From assembly GCF_029892065.1 (NCBI RefSeq), contig NZ_CP120373.1, forward strand, positions 2,859,001 through 2,923,000: a stretch of 64,000 bases of DNA, given 5' to 3'. Both the position numbers and the translations under genes were made by a program. The DNA comes from Sinorhizobium garamanticum. Its GTDB lineage: Bacteria; Pseudomonadota; Alphaproteobacteria; Rhizobiales; Rhizobiaceae. The notes under the pieces are model-generated. The model made no database searches and was not told the DNA's origin. It was given only the letters and a program-made list of their open reading frames with translations. Position 1 is the first letter of the stretch. Each line of letters begins with the position of its first letter. Shown piece after piece: positions 32,137 through 40,340 of this stretch.

Positions 32137-32440
32137 AACGATTTCCTTTCAATCGTTGGAGTTTCCGGACGAAGATTCATCCGATTAGATCGATATTTGA
32201 GAGGAAATCTGTCGAGCGCGTCGGCGCTAAGGCAAAGGTCACAAGCAATGTTCGACTGGCCTTATATAGACGTTATTGCCAGATATGCAATGGACGGGCG
32301 GAAATTAATCGGGAAGACGGGCTTTTGAGGATGCGGAAATACGATCGAGCCCGATTGGAACCCGAGATAATGTTTCGGAGGATCATCGACACGCTGGCCG
32401 AGGTGGGTAGGCAGCGGGTTGAGAGTGGGGTGCAGACGAG
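32137..32440. other. cspA leader and promoter region
   Basis: About 300 bases between the cspA start and the LysR stop, both on the minus strand. The part next to cspA (32137-32300) is A+T-rich, consistent with the long 5' leader usual for cold-shock genes. No gene and no named motif. Confidence 0.45.
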
Positions 32441-33343
32441 CTAACCAGGCCGTCCGAGCACGTCGAGGAGCCAGACGAGACCGGCGTCCATCAGCGCCGC
32501 CTTCGGCACAACCGCCTGGACGCTGGGGCTGCCGAGGCCCAGCGGCAGCTTTGTGGTGGCGACGGCGAAGCGCTCCGCATGCATCGCGACGAATCGCTTC
32601 GGCAGGAAGCAGATCAGCTGCGTCTTGCTGACGAGATCGAGCGCCAGCAAGAAATTCGGCACGGCCAAGGCTACGCGGCGAGAAAGACCGCGGCTTTCGA
32701 GCAGCTCGTCGACAAGGCCCCGGAGGTCGCCTCTGGGGGCGACAAGCAGATGCTGCATGCGGCAATAGTTCTCGATCGTCGGGTTCTTGAGGAAGGGATG
32801 GCCGCTCCGCGCTGCGACGACGAACTCTTCCTCGTAAAGCGGTTGCCCGGTGAAGCGAGCCGGCAGCTCGTAAAAAGGGGCGATCGCCACATCGATCAGC
32901 CGCCCATCGAGATCGGAAAGCGCCGTCTCCATTTGCATGTGACGCACGACGAGATCGATGCCCGGCGCGTTGCGGGCGATCTCGTCGAGCAGCGGCGGCA
33001 GGAAAACCGAGAAGCCATCGGCCGTGCCGATCGTGAAGCGGCGACGGGCGCGCGCCGGATCGAAGGGCTCGGCCGTGGAGATGACGCTTCTCACCCGCGC
33101 GAGAATATCGGCTATCGGCGTCGCCAGTTCCTTGGCGCGATCGGTCGGCACCACGCCCTTCGGAGTCTTCAGGAAGAGCGGATCATTGAGCAGCCGCCGC
33201 AAGCGGCCGAGACCGTGGCTGACGGCCGAGGCGGAGAGGTTCAGCCTTTCGGCGGCGCGGCCGACATTCCCCTCGTCAAGTACTGTTTCGAAGAGCACCA
33301 GCAGGTTGAGGTCGGCGCGCGATAGGTCGATTTCATTCAGCAT
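32441..33343 (-). CDS. LysR-family transcriptional regulator
   Basis: A 300-residue LTTR. The winged HTH is in residues 6-65: 'DLNLLVLFETVLDEGNVGRAAERLNLSASAVSHGLGRLRRLLNDPLF', with the family-specific 'F.RT/KTPKGVVPTDRA' following. The rest is the periplasmic-binding-like effector domain ('RRRFTIGTADGFSVFLPPLL', 'IDLVVRHMQ'). The NodD-like 'DLNLLVxFETVLxExxVxRAAERLxLSxSAVSHxLxRLR' pattern is common in rhizobia. Divergent from the DUF924 gene with a palindrome over its own start codon, so autoregulation and control of the neighbour are likely. Effector unknown. Confidence 0.92.
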   Translation of the reverse strand: MLNEIDLSRADLNLLVLFETVLDEGNVGRAAERLNLSASAVSHGLGRLRRLLNDPLFLKTPKGVVPTDRAKELATPIADILARVRSVISTAEPFDPARARRRFTIGTADGFSVFLPPLLDEIARNAPGIDLVVRHMQMETALSDLDGRLIDVAIAPFYELPARFTGQPLYEEEFVVAARSGHPFLKNPTIENYCRMQHLLVAPRGDLRGLVDELLESRGLSRRVALAVPNFLLALDLVSKTQLICFLPKRFVAMHAERFAVATTKLPLGLGSPSVQAVVPKAALMDAGLVWLLDVLGRPG

Positions 33344-33376
33344 AATGCTGAAATCATATCACTTCATTCAGTATCC
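33336..33376. promoter_or_regulatory. LysR-type operator overlapping the lysR start codon
   Basis: TTCAGCATAATGCTGAA (33336-33352) is a perfect 17-bp palindrome that includes the lysR initiation codon. A second half-site CATTCAGTAT follows at 33364-33373, about two turns away, as expected for recognition and activation sites of an LTTR tetramer. Confidence 0.65.
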
Positions 33377-33434
33377 ACAACGTCGTAGGTTTCCGGCGAG
33401 GCCGGTGCGGTCTCCCAATAGCCTGGAGGACGAA

Positions 33435-34100
33435 ATGAGCGATTTCATCGGGTACATCGAAACCCTGGCGCTCTGCAGCTTGCAGCCAGCGGAGGGGCGG
33501 GGCCAGCCGCCGGCGCGTGCCGATACGGCCGTCAACGCGCGGCTGCGCGAGGCGCTCGCCGGCGAGGATAGGGCGGCGGCGGTCATCAACTTCTGGCGCG
33601 ACGCGGGGCCGACACGTTGGTTTGCCAAGGAGCCGGAGTTCGATCGCACCTTTCGCGAGCGCTTCCTCGCGAGCCACGAGGCGGCGGCTCGCGGCGAACT
33701 CTTGCATTGGACGGTTTCGCCGGAGAAGACGCTGGCGCTCCTTCTTCTCCTCGATCAATTCCCCCGCAACGCCTTTCGCGGCACGCCGCGCATGTATGAG
33801 ACCGACGCCCTGGCGCTCGGCATCGCACGCGCCGCCGTGGACGCGGGTTACGATCTCAAGGGACCGGCCGACCTGCAGCTCTTCTTCTATCTCCCGTTCG
33901 GCCATTCGGAAGAGCTTGCCGACCAGGAGCGCTCCGTCGAACTTGCCCGCCGCCTCGGGGAGCCGAGTCTGTCCCACGCCATAGGCCACCGGGATATCGT
34001 CCGCCGCTTCGGCCGTTTCCCGCACCGGAACGGGATTCTCGGGCGGACGATGACGGAAGAGGAGCAGCGGTTTCTCGACGCGGGTGGGTTTGCGGGGTGA
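33435..34100 (+). CDS. DUF924 family protein
   Basis: A 221-residue soluble, mostly helical protein. The DUF924 core runs from 'VINFWRDAGPTRWFAKEPEFD' (about residue 55) through 'LALLLLLDQFPRNAFRGTPRMYETD' and 'LFFYLPFGHSEELADQERSVEL' to 'HRDIVRRFGRFPHRNGILGR'. These last blocks are the family hallmark; the fold is TPR-like and the function is not established. The N-terminal 50 residues (with 'LALCSLQPAEGRGQPPARAD') are additional to the usual domain. GGAGGACGAA precedes the ATG. Divergent from the LysR gene, which probably controls it. Confidence 0.88.
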   Translation: MSDFIGYIETLALCSLQPAEGRGQPPARADTAVNARLREALAGEDRAAAVINFWRDAGPTRWFAKEPEFDRTFRERFLASHEAAARGELLHWTVSPEKTLALLLLLDQFPRNAFRGTPRMYETDALALGIARAAVDAGYDLKGPADLQLFFYLPFGHSEELADQERSVELARRLGEPSLSHAIGHRDIVRRFGRFPHRNGILGRTMTEEEQRFLDAGGFAG

Positions 34101-34127
34101 GAAGGGGGCGACGAGCGGACCCCTCCT

Positions 34128-34228
34128 GCATGTTTCCTTAAGTCGTAGCCGATTTAAGGATAAAAACATGCAGCAATTCAAAGTGCTACAGCGTCCTTTG
34201 CGCGTCTGATAAGACGCGCGGCGCTGTC
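34128..34228 (+). repeat. RIME1-like element
   Basis: CCTTAAGTCGTAGCCGATTTAAGG (34135-34158), linker AACATGCAGCAATTCAAAGTG, then the stem from CTACAGCGTCCTTTGCGCGT through TGATAA to ACGCGCGGCGCTGT. It follows the DUF924 gene. The second stem is identical to the 30415 and 54696 copies over its length. Confidence 0.85.
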
Positions 34229-34337
34229 GTATAGGCGAATCTCCTGCGACGACGTGAGCTTCGATGTCGTTGTTTTCAACTCAGCGAGCTACCGCATCCG
34301 AGGCAAGCAACAAAAGCCTCGGGCTACTCCAACTTCC

Positions 34338-34386
34338 TGTCATTCGCTTGGCGCCGCTGCCAGGCCATCCGTAGTCAGCGGCGGCG
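34338..34386. repeat. Truncated copy of the TGTCATTCGC element
   Basis: TGTCATTCGC, then GCCGCTGCCAGGCCATCCGT and AGTCAGCGGCGGC correspond base for base, with few changes, to 31864-31912; the right inverted repeat is missing. The last codons and stop of the Nudix gene (34375-34386) lie inside it. Nearby, CCGAGGC/GCCTCGG at 34299-34324 forms a hairpin at the place where the cspA copy has its terminator. Confidence 0.65.
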
Positions 34387-34800
34387 TGTGCTCCGCCCCC
34401 CGATCAGCTCCCGGTAATGCGGAAGGATCTGGTCCGCGGTGAGCGGGGCGAGTGCCACGCCGTCAATGTCAAACGGCGACACCCATTTCGCTTCCTCGAT
34501 TTCGGCCGCGGGGTGGAAGTGAACCTGTTCCGTTTTGACGAGGAAGACATCCGCATGGACGCGATGTCCCGGCTCATTGGATGCCTCGGCGCTGAACCGG
34601 CCCAGGACCTCGAAGGATGCCGGCTCGACGTGAAGATCGATCTCTTCCTTGAGCTCCCGCGCCAATGCCGCATCCGGCGTTTCACCGGGGCCGATCTTTC
34701 CGCCCGGCTGCATGAAGGCGCTTGCCCCGCGCTTGCGCACGAGAAGCGTGTGGCCGTCGGGGCGGATCAACAGGGCGGCGGCGATGCGGATTGTGGTCAA
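34375..34800 (-). CDS. Nudix hydrolase
   Basis: About 141 residues with a complete Nudix box: 'GKIGPGETPDAALARELKEEI' (in pattern Gx5Ex7REUxEE). It hydrolyses a nucleoside diphosphate linked to X, in a MutT-like housekeeping role or in signalling; specificity is not readable. The frame is open to 35013, but no ATG fits the family N-terminus 'TTIRIAAALLIRPDG'. TTG at 34800 with AAGG about 9 nt upstream is the most likely start. The final codons lie in a repeated element, so the C-terminal 'STRRR' is probably a graft. It lies next to the lower-G+C PARIS-like cassette. Confidence 0.82.
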   Translation of the reverse strand: MTTIRIAAALLIRPDGHTLLVRKRGASAFMQPGGKIGPGETPDAALARELKEEIDLHVEPASFEVLGRFSAEASNEPGHRVHADVFLVKTEQVHFHPAAEIEEAKWVSPFDIDGVALAPLTADQILPHYRELIGGRSTRRR

Positions 34801-35110
34801 TTTTCGAACCTTGAGTCGTGATTGCGGAGCTGAATCGCGGTTGGCAAGCGTCGATGAACGCTCTTGGCCCAAAGTGGTAATCGAAATTGTCGCAAACCTC
34901 TCATTTAGCGAAGCCCAACTGTTCTGCCGACCGTCGTCTGACGCTAGTATGTCGCTATAAGATGTCTTACGCCTATGTTTCAGAGGCTGTGAAGCGTAAT
35001 TCAGGCAACTCAAGTGTATCGCGGCTCATCGGAGTTGCTCTAGTATATTTGTCTATCGCATTCTCCGACGCCGAAGCGATGCCGCTTCGGCTACAAATGT
35101 TTTAGGTCTA
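34801..35110. other. Gene-poor left flank of the PARIS-like cassette
   Basis: Roughly 310 bases in which base composition falls from the window's norm to about half G+C. A 47-codon frame at 34962-35105 (+) lacks a ribosome site and was not called. No integrase, direct repeat or tRNA end is visible as a boundary. Confidence 0.45.
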
Positions 35111-35142
35111 TTACCACACGTTTAGGTTTTCTCGCGTGGTAA
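35111..35142 (-). terminator. Hairpin after the PARIS-like operon
   Basis: On the minus strand TTACCACGCG-N12-CGTGTGGTAA gives a 10-bp stem with one G-U pair, 9 nt after the stop of the DUF4435 gene. A T-run is lacking, so termination strength is uncertain. Confidence 0.55.
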
Positions 35143-35151
35143 GCTTGACGC

Positions 35152-35973
35152 TTACGGAACTGATTGAGTCTGAACGTCCCCTCGCAAGGCATCTATTACC
35201 AAATCCTCAAGACGTCGCAGGAGCGCCCCACGCGCCGCAACTGCATGTTCAAATAGTGAAAGAGAACTATGCTTGGGTCTTCTGTCAGATGCACTTAACT
35301 TTCTAACGCACAGCGCGAGATACGACTTGCCGCGCAAAAATCTTACTGGATCAGAGCAAATAGTTTGGTAGACAGCAAGTGAATGTCCAGGTGAAACGAA
35401 CGCGGTTTCTAGCTCAAGCTCGTCCAGTCGCTGATCTACGACCTCGTTCACATGCGCAGAAATGCTAACGCTTTCGCCTCGAAGCTTTCGAGCCACATTG
35501 TATGAAAACCATCTTTTGAAGTATTCCACTTCGACTAAAAATTGCGGTCGCTCACCACTCGTAAGAAGGTTCGTGAGGTCATAGTCTCTGAATAGATCGC
35601 TCTCGATCGAATATCCTTCTGTAGTGAGGATTTTATTCAATTGATATTCTATGGGAATTCCGCTGAAAATCCAAAAATCCCGATCGCAAATAAAAAGGCA
35701 TCTAGTATAAGCCGCGTCATTCACTAGCGCATCGTGTATTTGTAAGACTTTGTCGCGCCCGCCAGCGGACACCAAGAGAGCGACAACGCCGAGTTCACTT
35801 CCGGCACGATCCTCGATATTCCGATAAGCTATTACATCATCTTTTCCCTCGATCACGATATTCATAATAGAGGATTTTTTTATAGTCGCCACGATCTCTG
35901 GCACTGTAAGCTCAATCTTACTCACGGCAGCATTACTCCACAACGAGGTTGTCGCCGCGATCGCTACTTCCAT
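35152..35973 (-). CDS. DUF4435/Toprim effector nuclease, PARIS AriB-like
   Basis: A 273-residue protein with the DUF4435 layout: a Toprim-like core with the acidic Glu in 'NIVIEGKDDVIAYRNI' (E42) and the DxD pair in 'CLFICDRDFW' (D97, D99), then an alpha-helical C-terminal part ('LARKLRGESVSIS'-type and 'LALCVRKLSASDRR' regions). In PARIS systems the DUF4435 subunit AriB is a Toprim nuclease, reported to cleave host tRNA when released by its ATPase partner on sensing a phage anti-restriction protein. The start at 35973 overlaps the ATPase gene by 41 nt; an alternative GTG at 35925, 7 nt past the ATPase stop, keeps every motif. Composition is markedly lower in G+C than neighbours. Confidence 0.78.
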   Translation of the reverse strand: MEVAIAATTSLWSNAAVSKIELTVPEIVATIKKSSIMNIVIEGKDDVIAYRNIEDRAGSELGVVALLVSAGGRDKVLQIHDALVNDAAYTRCLFICDRDFWIFSGIPIEYQLNKILTTEGYSIESDLFRDYDLTNLLTSGERPQFLVEVEYFKRWFSYNVARKLRGESVSISAHVNEVVDQRLDELELETAFVSPGHSLAVYQTICSDPVRFLRGKSYLALCVRKLSASDRRPKHSSLSLFEHAVAARGALLRRLEDLVIDALRGDVQTQSVP

Positions 35974-37087
35974 CTATACTTATTTCCTTGTCAGGATACT
36001 TTGAGTAAATGAACGGAGAATGCGTGGCAATTATAAACTGGTTGCCTGATTTTTGCTTCAGAAGGGTCGGAAAAATCAATCTTTGCCAATCGACGTGCAA
36101 GCTAAGCTCCGGCTCATCTATGAAGGCAATGCAATCCCTCTTGAACGCATTGTAACATATGAAACTGAGCATTTGCTTTTCGCCAGCCGAGAGCGAATCT
36201 GAATTGATGGCGCTAGCAGCGTCCCCAAAATTCAGTCGTGTCCCGAACCTTATTCCTGAATGCTGAAAGAACTGGGCGATGAGCTTTTGGATCGCCTCCA
36301 TGGGAGCCATTATTGCTTTTCGTTTCGTCTCCATTTCTTCGATCTGCTGATGGACGGAATTGATTACATGATTTGCGCTTTCTATAGCCTCCGTCTCACC
36401 CTCTGCTATCTCAAGTGGGACACTCTTGTACCGCCTGATAACATCAATCATCTCGGTCGAGACTGTTTGCTGGAGACGGTTCGACTCCTCCGAGAGGTCA
36501 GCGTAGTGCTTCAGAAGCAGACTTTCGATGTCTATCGTTGAGATAGACGTGACGAAAGAATGATCGCTGTTTGACATTCTTCGAGCCAGACCACTCATGG
36601 CATCTTCAAGCTGTCGTGACGGGCCGCTTGAAGGTCCAAGTCGTCCTTTCGGCCCTCCCATCGTGAAGCCCCCTTCTATCCGGCGAAACGTCGGAAAGAA
36701 AAGACTGGAGCCGACCGGGGTTACCAGCTCCGCCAGTACGTCACGAGCATCCGAAAGAACGAAATCTGGCCTGTCTTCATGACCATATTCATCCTCGATC
36801 GACCGACGTACACCAGTAGCATCAGTGAACTCTGCTCGACAAGTGCTTGGGTTGATGCGCGTTATTTCGCATCTATATTCCGAAGTCTTCAGGTCTATGC
36901 GGTTGAACTGTATCTCGGATACGGCTTGACTGATATTTCCGCTCAAGACATACCAAATAAGCTTTAAGAAGGTTGTCTTCCCTGCCCCATTCCGGCCGGT
37001 AACGATATTAAGATCGTCATTGAATCTAGCTCTGACAACTCCGGTGCGGCCGAGAAGGCCTTCAACTTCAACTGTTATGAGCTTCAT
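35933..37087 (-). CDS. AAA/ABC-type ATPase, PARIS AriA-like
   Basis: A 384-residue SMC/Rad50-related ATPase. Walker A 'GRNGAGKTT' (31-39); 'SLFFPTFRRIEGGF' (128-141), a block I associate with DUF4435-partnered ATPases; a helical segment about 230-270 ('IEEMETKRKAIMAPMEAIQKL'); ABC signature 'LSAGEKQ' (299-305); Walker B 'IAFIDEPELS' (320-329); switch His in 'IIATHSPF' (H356). The order fits AAA_15/AAA_21 proteins. In PARIS, AriA oligomerises and holds AriB inactive until triggered. Start at 37087 has GAGGGG upstream. It is the first gene of a two-gene operon with the effector, and no transposase or integrase lies beside it. Confidence 0.85.
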   Translation of the reverse strand: MKLITVEVEGLLGRTGVVRARFNDDLNIVTGRNGAGKTTFLKLIWYVLSGNISQAVSEIQFNRIDLKTSEYRCEITRINPSTCRAEFTDATGVRRSIEDEYGHEDRPDFVLSDARDVLAELVTPVGSSLFFPTFRRIEGGFTMGGPKGRLGPSSGPSRQLEDAMSGLARRMSNSDHSFVTSISTIDIESLLLKHYADLSEESNRLQQTVSTEMIDVIRRYKSVPLEIAEGETEAIESANHVINSVHQQIEEMETKRKAIMAPMEAIQKLIAQFFQHSGIRFGTRLNFGDAASAINSDSLSAGEKQMLSFICYNAFKRDCIAFIDEPELSLHVDWQRLIFPTLLKQKSGNQFIIATHSPFIYSKYPDKEISIDGSSDRGDNLVVE

Positions 37088-37342
37088 GACACCCCTCTGC
37101 AATCCTCACGAATGTTCCCTCACATACACACTCCCAATACAAGCACACAGGGTTCATTTTAGTTAACGGCAAGCGAAAAGGAGGATGCTTTTTAACACTG
37201 CTCCTCATCAGACCGCATTCGAGACTCAAGGTGAGGTCTGCTTCTGGCGCAAAGCTGACTTTGACTCTCTCCCCCTGTCACACCCCTGTAAAACACCCGC
37301 TCTATCCCTCGGCCCCATCTTTCTCCCACCGAGGGCAATCCC
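37088..37342. promoter_or_regulatory. Divergent gap, PARIS-like operon / ABC importer
   Basis: 255 bases between divergent starts. The half next to the ATPase gene is A+T-rich (37100-37195) and likely holds its promoter. No palindrome clear enough to call an operator, and no iron-regulator box recognised, upstream of the importer. Confidence 0.4.
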
Positions 37343-38323
37343 ATGAAAACGCTTCTCTCCGCCGTTGCCGCAGCAGCCGTTGCTGGCCTTCTTTCCACTG
37401 CGGCTTATGCCGAAAGCCTGGTGCTTTATACCAGCCAGCCGAACGAGGATGCGCAGGCGACAGTGGATGCGTTCAAGGCGGCGAACCCCGGCGTCGAGGT
37501 CGAGTGGGTGCGCGAGGGGACGACGAAGATCATGGCCAAGCTGATGGCCGAGATCGAGGCGGGCAATCCGGTGGCGGACGTGCTTCTGATTGCCGACACG
37601 GTGACGATGCAGCGGCTGAAGGAGGGCGGGCATCTGCTGCCCTACGAGTCGCCCGAGGTGGCGGGCTATGATGCCGCGCTCTACGATGCGGATGGCGCCT
37701 ATTACTCGACCAAGATGATCACCACCGGCATCGTCTACAACACCTCTGCCGGGATGAAGCCGGAAGGCTGGCAGGATCTCGCCAAGCCCGAAGCAAAGGG
37801 CCTCGTCACCATGCCGAGCCCGCTCACCTCCGGTGCCGCGCTCATCCATGCCGAGACGCTGGCCGCCATTCCCGGCCTCGGCTGGGACTATTACAAGGCG
37901 CTTGCCGAAAACGGCGCGACGGCCGCCGGCGGCAATGGCGGCGTGTTGAAGGCGGTCGCGACCGGCGAGAAGGCCTATGGCATGCTCGTCGATTTCATGG
38001 CGATCCGCGAGAAGGCCAAGGGCGCGCCGGTGGAATTCGTCTTCCCGGCCGAGGGCGTTTCCGCCGTCACCGAGCCGGTCGGCATCCTGCAGACCGCGAA
38101 GAACGTCGATGCCGCGAAGAAATTCGTCGACTTCCTCCTCTCCGAGGAAGGCCAGAAGGTTGCGGTGAAGATGGGCTATATCCCGGCCCGCAACGGCGTG
38201 GCGCTGCCGGAAGGCTATCCGGCCCGCGAGACGATCAAGGTGCTGCCGGTCGATGCTGCCGCGGCGGTCAAGAATTCCGAAGCGTCCCTCAAAACCTTCT
38301 CCGGCATTTTCGGGATGAACTGA
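37343..38323 (+). CDS. ABC transporter substrate-binding protein (iron-type)
   Basis: A 326-residue periplasmic protein with a Sec signal peptide 'LLSAVAAAAVAGLLSTAAYA' cut before 'ESLVLYTSQPNE'. 'LVLYTSQPNEDAQATVDAF' and 'KIMAKLMAEIEAGNPVADV' are typical of the FbpA/AfuA-like cluster (family 1/6), whose members bind Fe3+, phosphonates or other oxyanions. The ligand tyrosines of FbpA ('YY' near the C-terminal third) are not obvious, so iron is the default but not the only option; 2-aminoethylphosphonate or thiamine are alternatives. First gene of an operon with a fused permease and an ATPase. Confidence 0.88.
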   Translation: MKTLLSAVAAAAVAGLLSTAAYAESLVLYTSQPNEDAQATVDAFKAANPGVEVEWVREGTTKIMAKLMAEIEAGNPVADVLLIADTVTMQRLKEGGHLLPYESPEVAGYDAALYDADGAYYSTKMITTGIVYNTSAGMKPEGWQDLAKPEAKGLVTMPSPLTSGAALIHAETLAAIPGLGWDYYKALAENGATAAGGNGGVLKAVATGEKAYGMLVDFMAIREKAKGAPVEFVFPAEGVSAVTEPVGILQTAKNVDAAKKFVDFLLSEEGQKVAVKMGYIPARNGVALPEGYPARETIKVLPVDAAAAVKNSEASLKTFSGIFGMN

Positions 38324-38330
38324 TCGCCTC

Positions 38331-40340
38331 ATGACGCGAGCGGACGAGATCGCCCGCAGCCGGCGCCCCGGTGCGCCGGTGGAATCTGATGCGGAAGGCG
38401 GCTCCGGACTGAAATTGCCGAAGCCGCCACAACGCTTTCTGTCGAGGGTGGCGGGCCCATTGCGGTCTCTCTTCGGCGGTGGGGAGGCGGCGGAAAGCCG
38501 GCCTCCCCAAACGACTCCCGCAAAACTGCCCGGCGAACTGACGCGCGCGTTAAGCGGCGTCGAGCTGCCGGCGATGCCTCACGTCACGGAAGATGGCTCC
38601 CTCAAGGTGATGCCGCCGCACGGCAGCGGGGCAGGGCGCGCCTTCCGCGCCCGCAAGCGGCGGGCGTCGTCCGGCGAGCCGGCCTGGCTTCTGCCCTTCG
38701 TGCTTTGTGCGGTGCTGCTGCTCTCGGTGCTGCCGCTTGCCCGCCTTGTCGGGGCGGGCTTGAGTGGGCTGGTCGACGGGCAGGCGGCGCGGCTGATCTT
38801 CGAGCCGGCGACCTTCGCGGCGCTTCGCAACACGCTCATCACCGCCACCGGCGGCATGGTCGTCTCGCTCGTCCTCGGTTCGCTCTTCGCCTTCGCGGCG
38901 GCGCTCACCGACATCAGGGGCAAGCTGATTTTGAGCTTCGCCTTCATGCTGCCGATGATGATCCCGCCGCAGGTGACGGCGCTTGCCTGGGTGGAGATGT
39001 CGGGGCCGGCGAGCCCGTTGCTCAAGACGCTCGGGCTTGCGCCGCCGCTCGGCAGCCCGCAGCTGCTCTATTCGCTTTCCGGCATCGCGCTTCTCTTGGG
39101 CGTGCAGCATGCGCCGCTCGTCTTCCTGGCGCTCAAAGCCGGGCTTGCGGCAAGCCCGCGCGACGGCATCGAGGCGGCGCGGCTTGCGGGCGCCGGTCCG
39201 TTCCGCGTCTTTCGCGATATCGTGCTGCCGCTGGCTATGCCGGGGCTAATCGCCGGCGGGGCGATCGCCTTCGTCTCCGGCATCGGCAATTTCGGCATTC
39301 CGGCGATCCTCGGCATTCCCGCCGGCATCGAGACGCTGCCGACGCTGATCTTCAGCCGGCTCGCGAGCTTCGGCGCCGCGACCTTCGGCGAGATCGCGCT
39401 GATCTCGACGCTGATCGCCGCGATCTCCGCCGGCGGGCTCATCGTGCAGCAGCGCGCCCTTTCTGGCCGCGACTATCGCCTGATCGGCCATTCCGGCGTG
39501 CGCACCGCCTTCGCGCTCGGGCGCTTGCGCATTGCTCTCGAAGTGCTGCTCTGGTCGGTGCTGGCGCTGGTGCTTGTCGCGCCCCTCCTGGCGCTCGTCA
39601 CAAGCTCGCTGGTGCCGGCCTATGGTGTGCCGCTCAATCTCAACACCGTATCGCTCAGCGCCTATGGCGAAATCCTGTTCCGCCAGTCGATCACGCTGAC
39701 GGCGCTCAAAAATTCGCTGTTCCTCGCCTCGGCCGCGGCGCTCGGCCTGCTGGTGGTCACCGTGCCGGCCGCCTATCTCCTGACGCGGCGGAAGGGTGTG
39801 CTTGCCAATCTCATCGCCATCCTGATCGAGGTTCCCTATGCGCTGCCCGGCATCGTGCTCGCCGTCGCCTTCATCCTCACCTTCGCGGCACCGCTGCCGG
39901 TCGTCGGCCTCTCGCTCTACGGCACGATCTGGATCATCCTCGCTGCCTATTTCTCCTCGTTCCTCGCCGTCAGCCTGAAGCCTGTCATGAGCGCGTTTCT
40001 CCAGATGGACCCCTCGCTCGAGGAGGCGGCAAGGCTTGCCGGCGCGGGCTTTTCCCGCCGGATGCGCGATGTGCTGCTGCCGATGATTGCGCCGGCGGCC
40101 GGGGCCTCCGTCATCCTCGTCTTCCTGATCGCGGCGAATGAGTTGACCGTCTCGGCGCTGCTCTGGTCGGCGGGCACGCAGACGCTCGGCGTCGCGATCT
40201 TCAATCTCGACGACAGCGGCTCGTCCGATCTCGCCTCGGCGCTCTCGGTGCTCGTCGTCGTCCTGGTGATCGCGCTGATGGCGGCGCTCGAATTTTTCGC
40301 AAAGTACCTGCCGGAGGGCGTGCTGCCGTGGCGCAACTGA
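38331..40340 (+). CDS. ABC transporter permease, fused two-domain (FbpB-like)
   Basis: A 669-residue inner-membrane protein with two binding-protein-dependent permease domains in tandem; each has an EAA loop for the ATPase: 'EAARLAGAGPFRVFRDIVLPL' in the first and 'EEAARLAGAGFSRRMRDVLL' in the second, so one chain supplies both halves of the channel, with about 12 spans. Unusually, about 117 hydrophilic residues, rich in Pro, Gly and Arg, precede the first span ('PAWLLPFVLCAVLLLSVLPLA'). An internal ATG at 38610 would give the normal length, but the codon pattern of the extension looks coding. Starts 7 nt after the binding-protein gene; ends inside the ATPase gene. Confidence 0.9.
   Translation: MTRADEIARSRRPGAPVESDAEGGSGLKLPKPPQRFLSRVAGPLRSLFGGGEAAESRPPQTTPAKLPGELTRALSGVELPAMPHVTEDGSLKVMPPHGSGAGRAFRARKRRASSGEPAWLLPFVLCAVLLLSVLPLARLVGAGLSGLVDGQAARLIFEPATFAALRNTLITATGGMVVSLVLGSLFAFAAALTDIRGKLILSFAFMLPMMIPPQVTALAWVEMSGPASPLLKTLGLAPPLGSPQLLYSLSGIALLLGVQHAPLVFLALKAGLAASPRDGIEAARLAGAGPFRVFRDIVLPLAMPGLIAGGAIAFVSGIGNFGIPAILGIPAGIETLPTLIFSRLASFGAATFGEIALISTLIAAISAGGLIVQQRALSGRDYRLIGHSGVRTAFALGRLRIALEVLLWSVLALVLVAPLLALVTSSLVPAYGVPLNLNTVSLSAYGEILFRQSITLTALKNSLFLASAAALGLLVVTVPAAYLLTRRKGVLANLIAILIEVPYALPGIVLAVAFILTFAAPLPVVGLSLYGTIWIILAAYFSSFLAVSLKPVMSAFLQMDPSLEEAARLAGAGFSRRMRDVLLPMIAPAAGASVILVFLIAANELTVSALLWSAGTQTLGVAIFNLDDSGSSDLASALSVLVVVLVIALMAALEFFAKYLPEGVLPWRN

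Noticed and set aside
34962..35105. 47-codon frame beside the PARIS-like cassette, considered as a third component or antitoxin
   Set aside because: No ribosome site, no motif, and PARIS is a two-gene system; composition is that of the A+T-richer flank.
35152..37087. Septu- or OLD-type assignment for the ATPase-nuclease pair
   Set aside because: The partner has no HNH motif (Septu), and the Toprim is a separate DUF4435 protein instead of being fused to the ATPase as in OLD.
37183..37332. Short frame starting at GGAGGATG before the ABC importer
   Set aside because: The ATG is part of the GGAGG motif itself, leaving no spacing; the peptide is low complexity.
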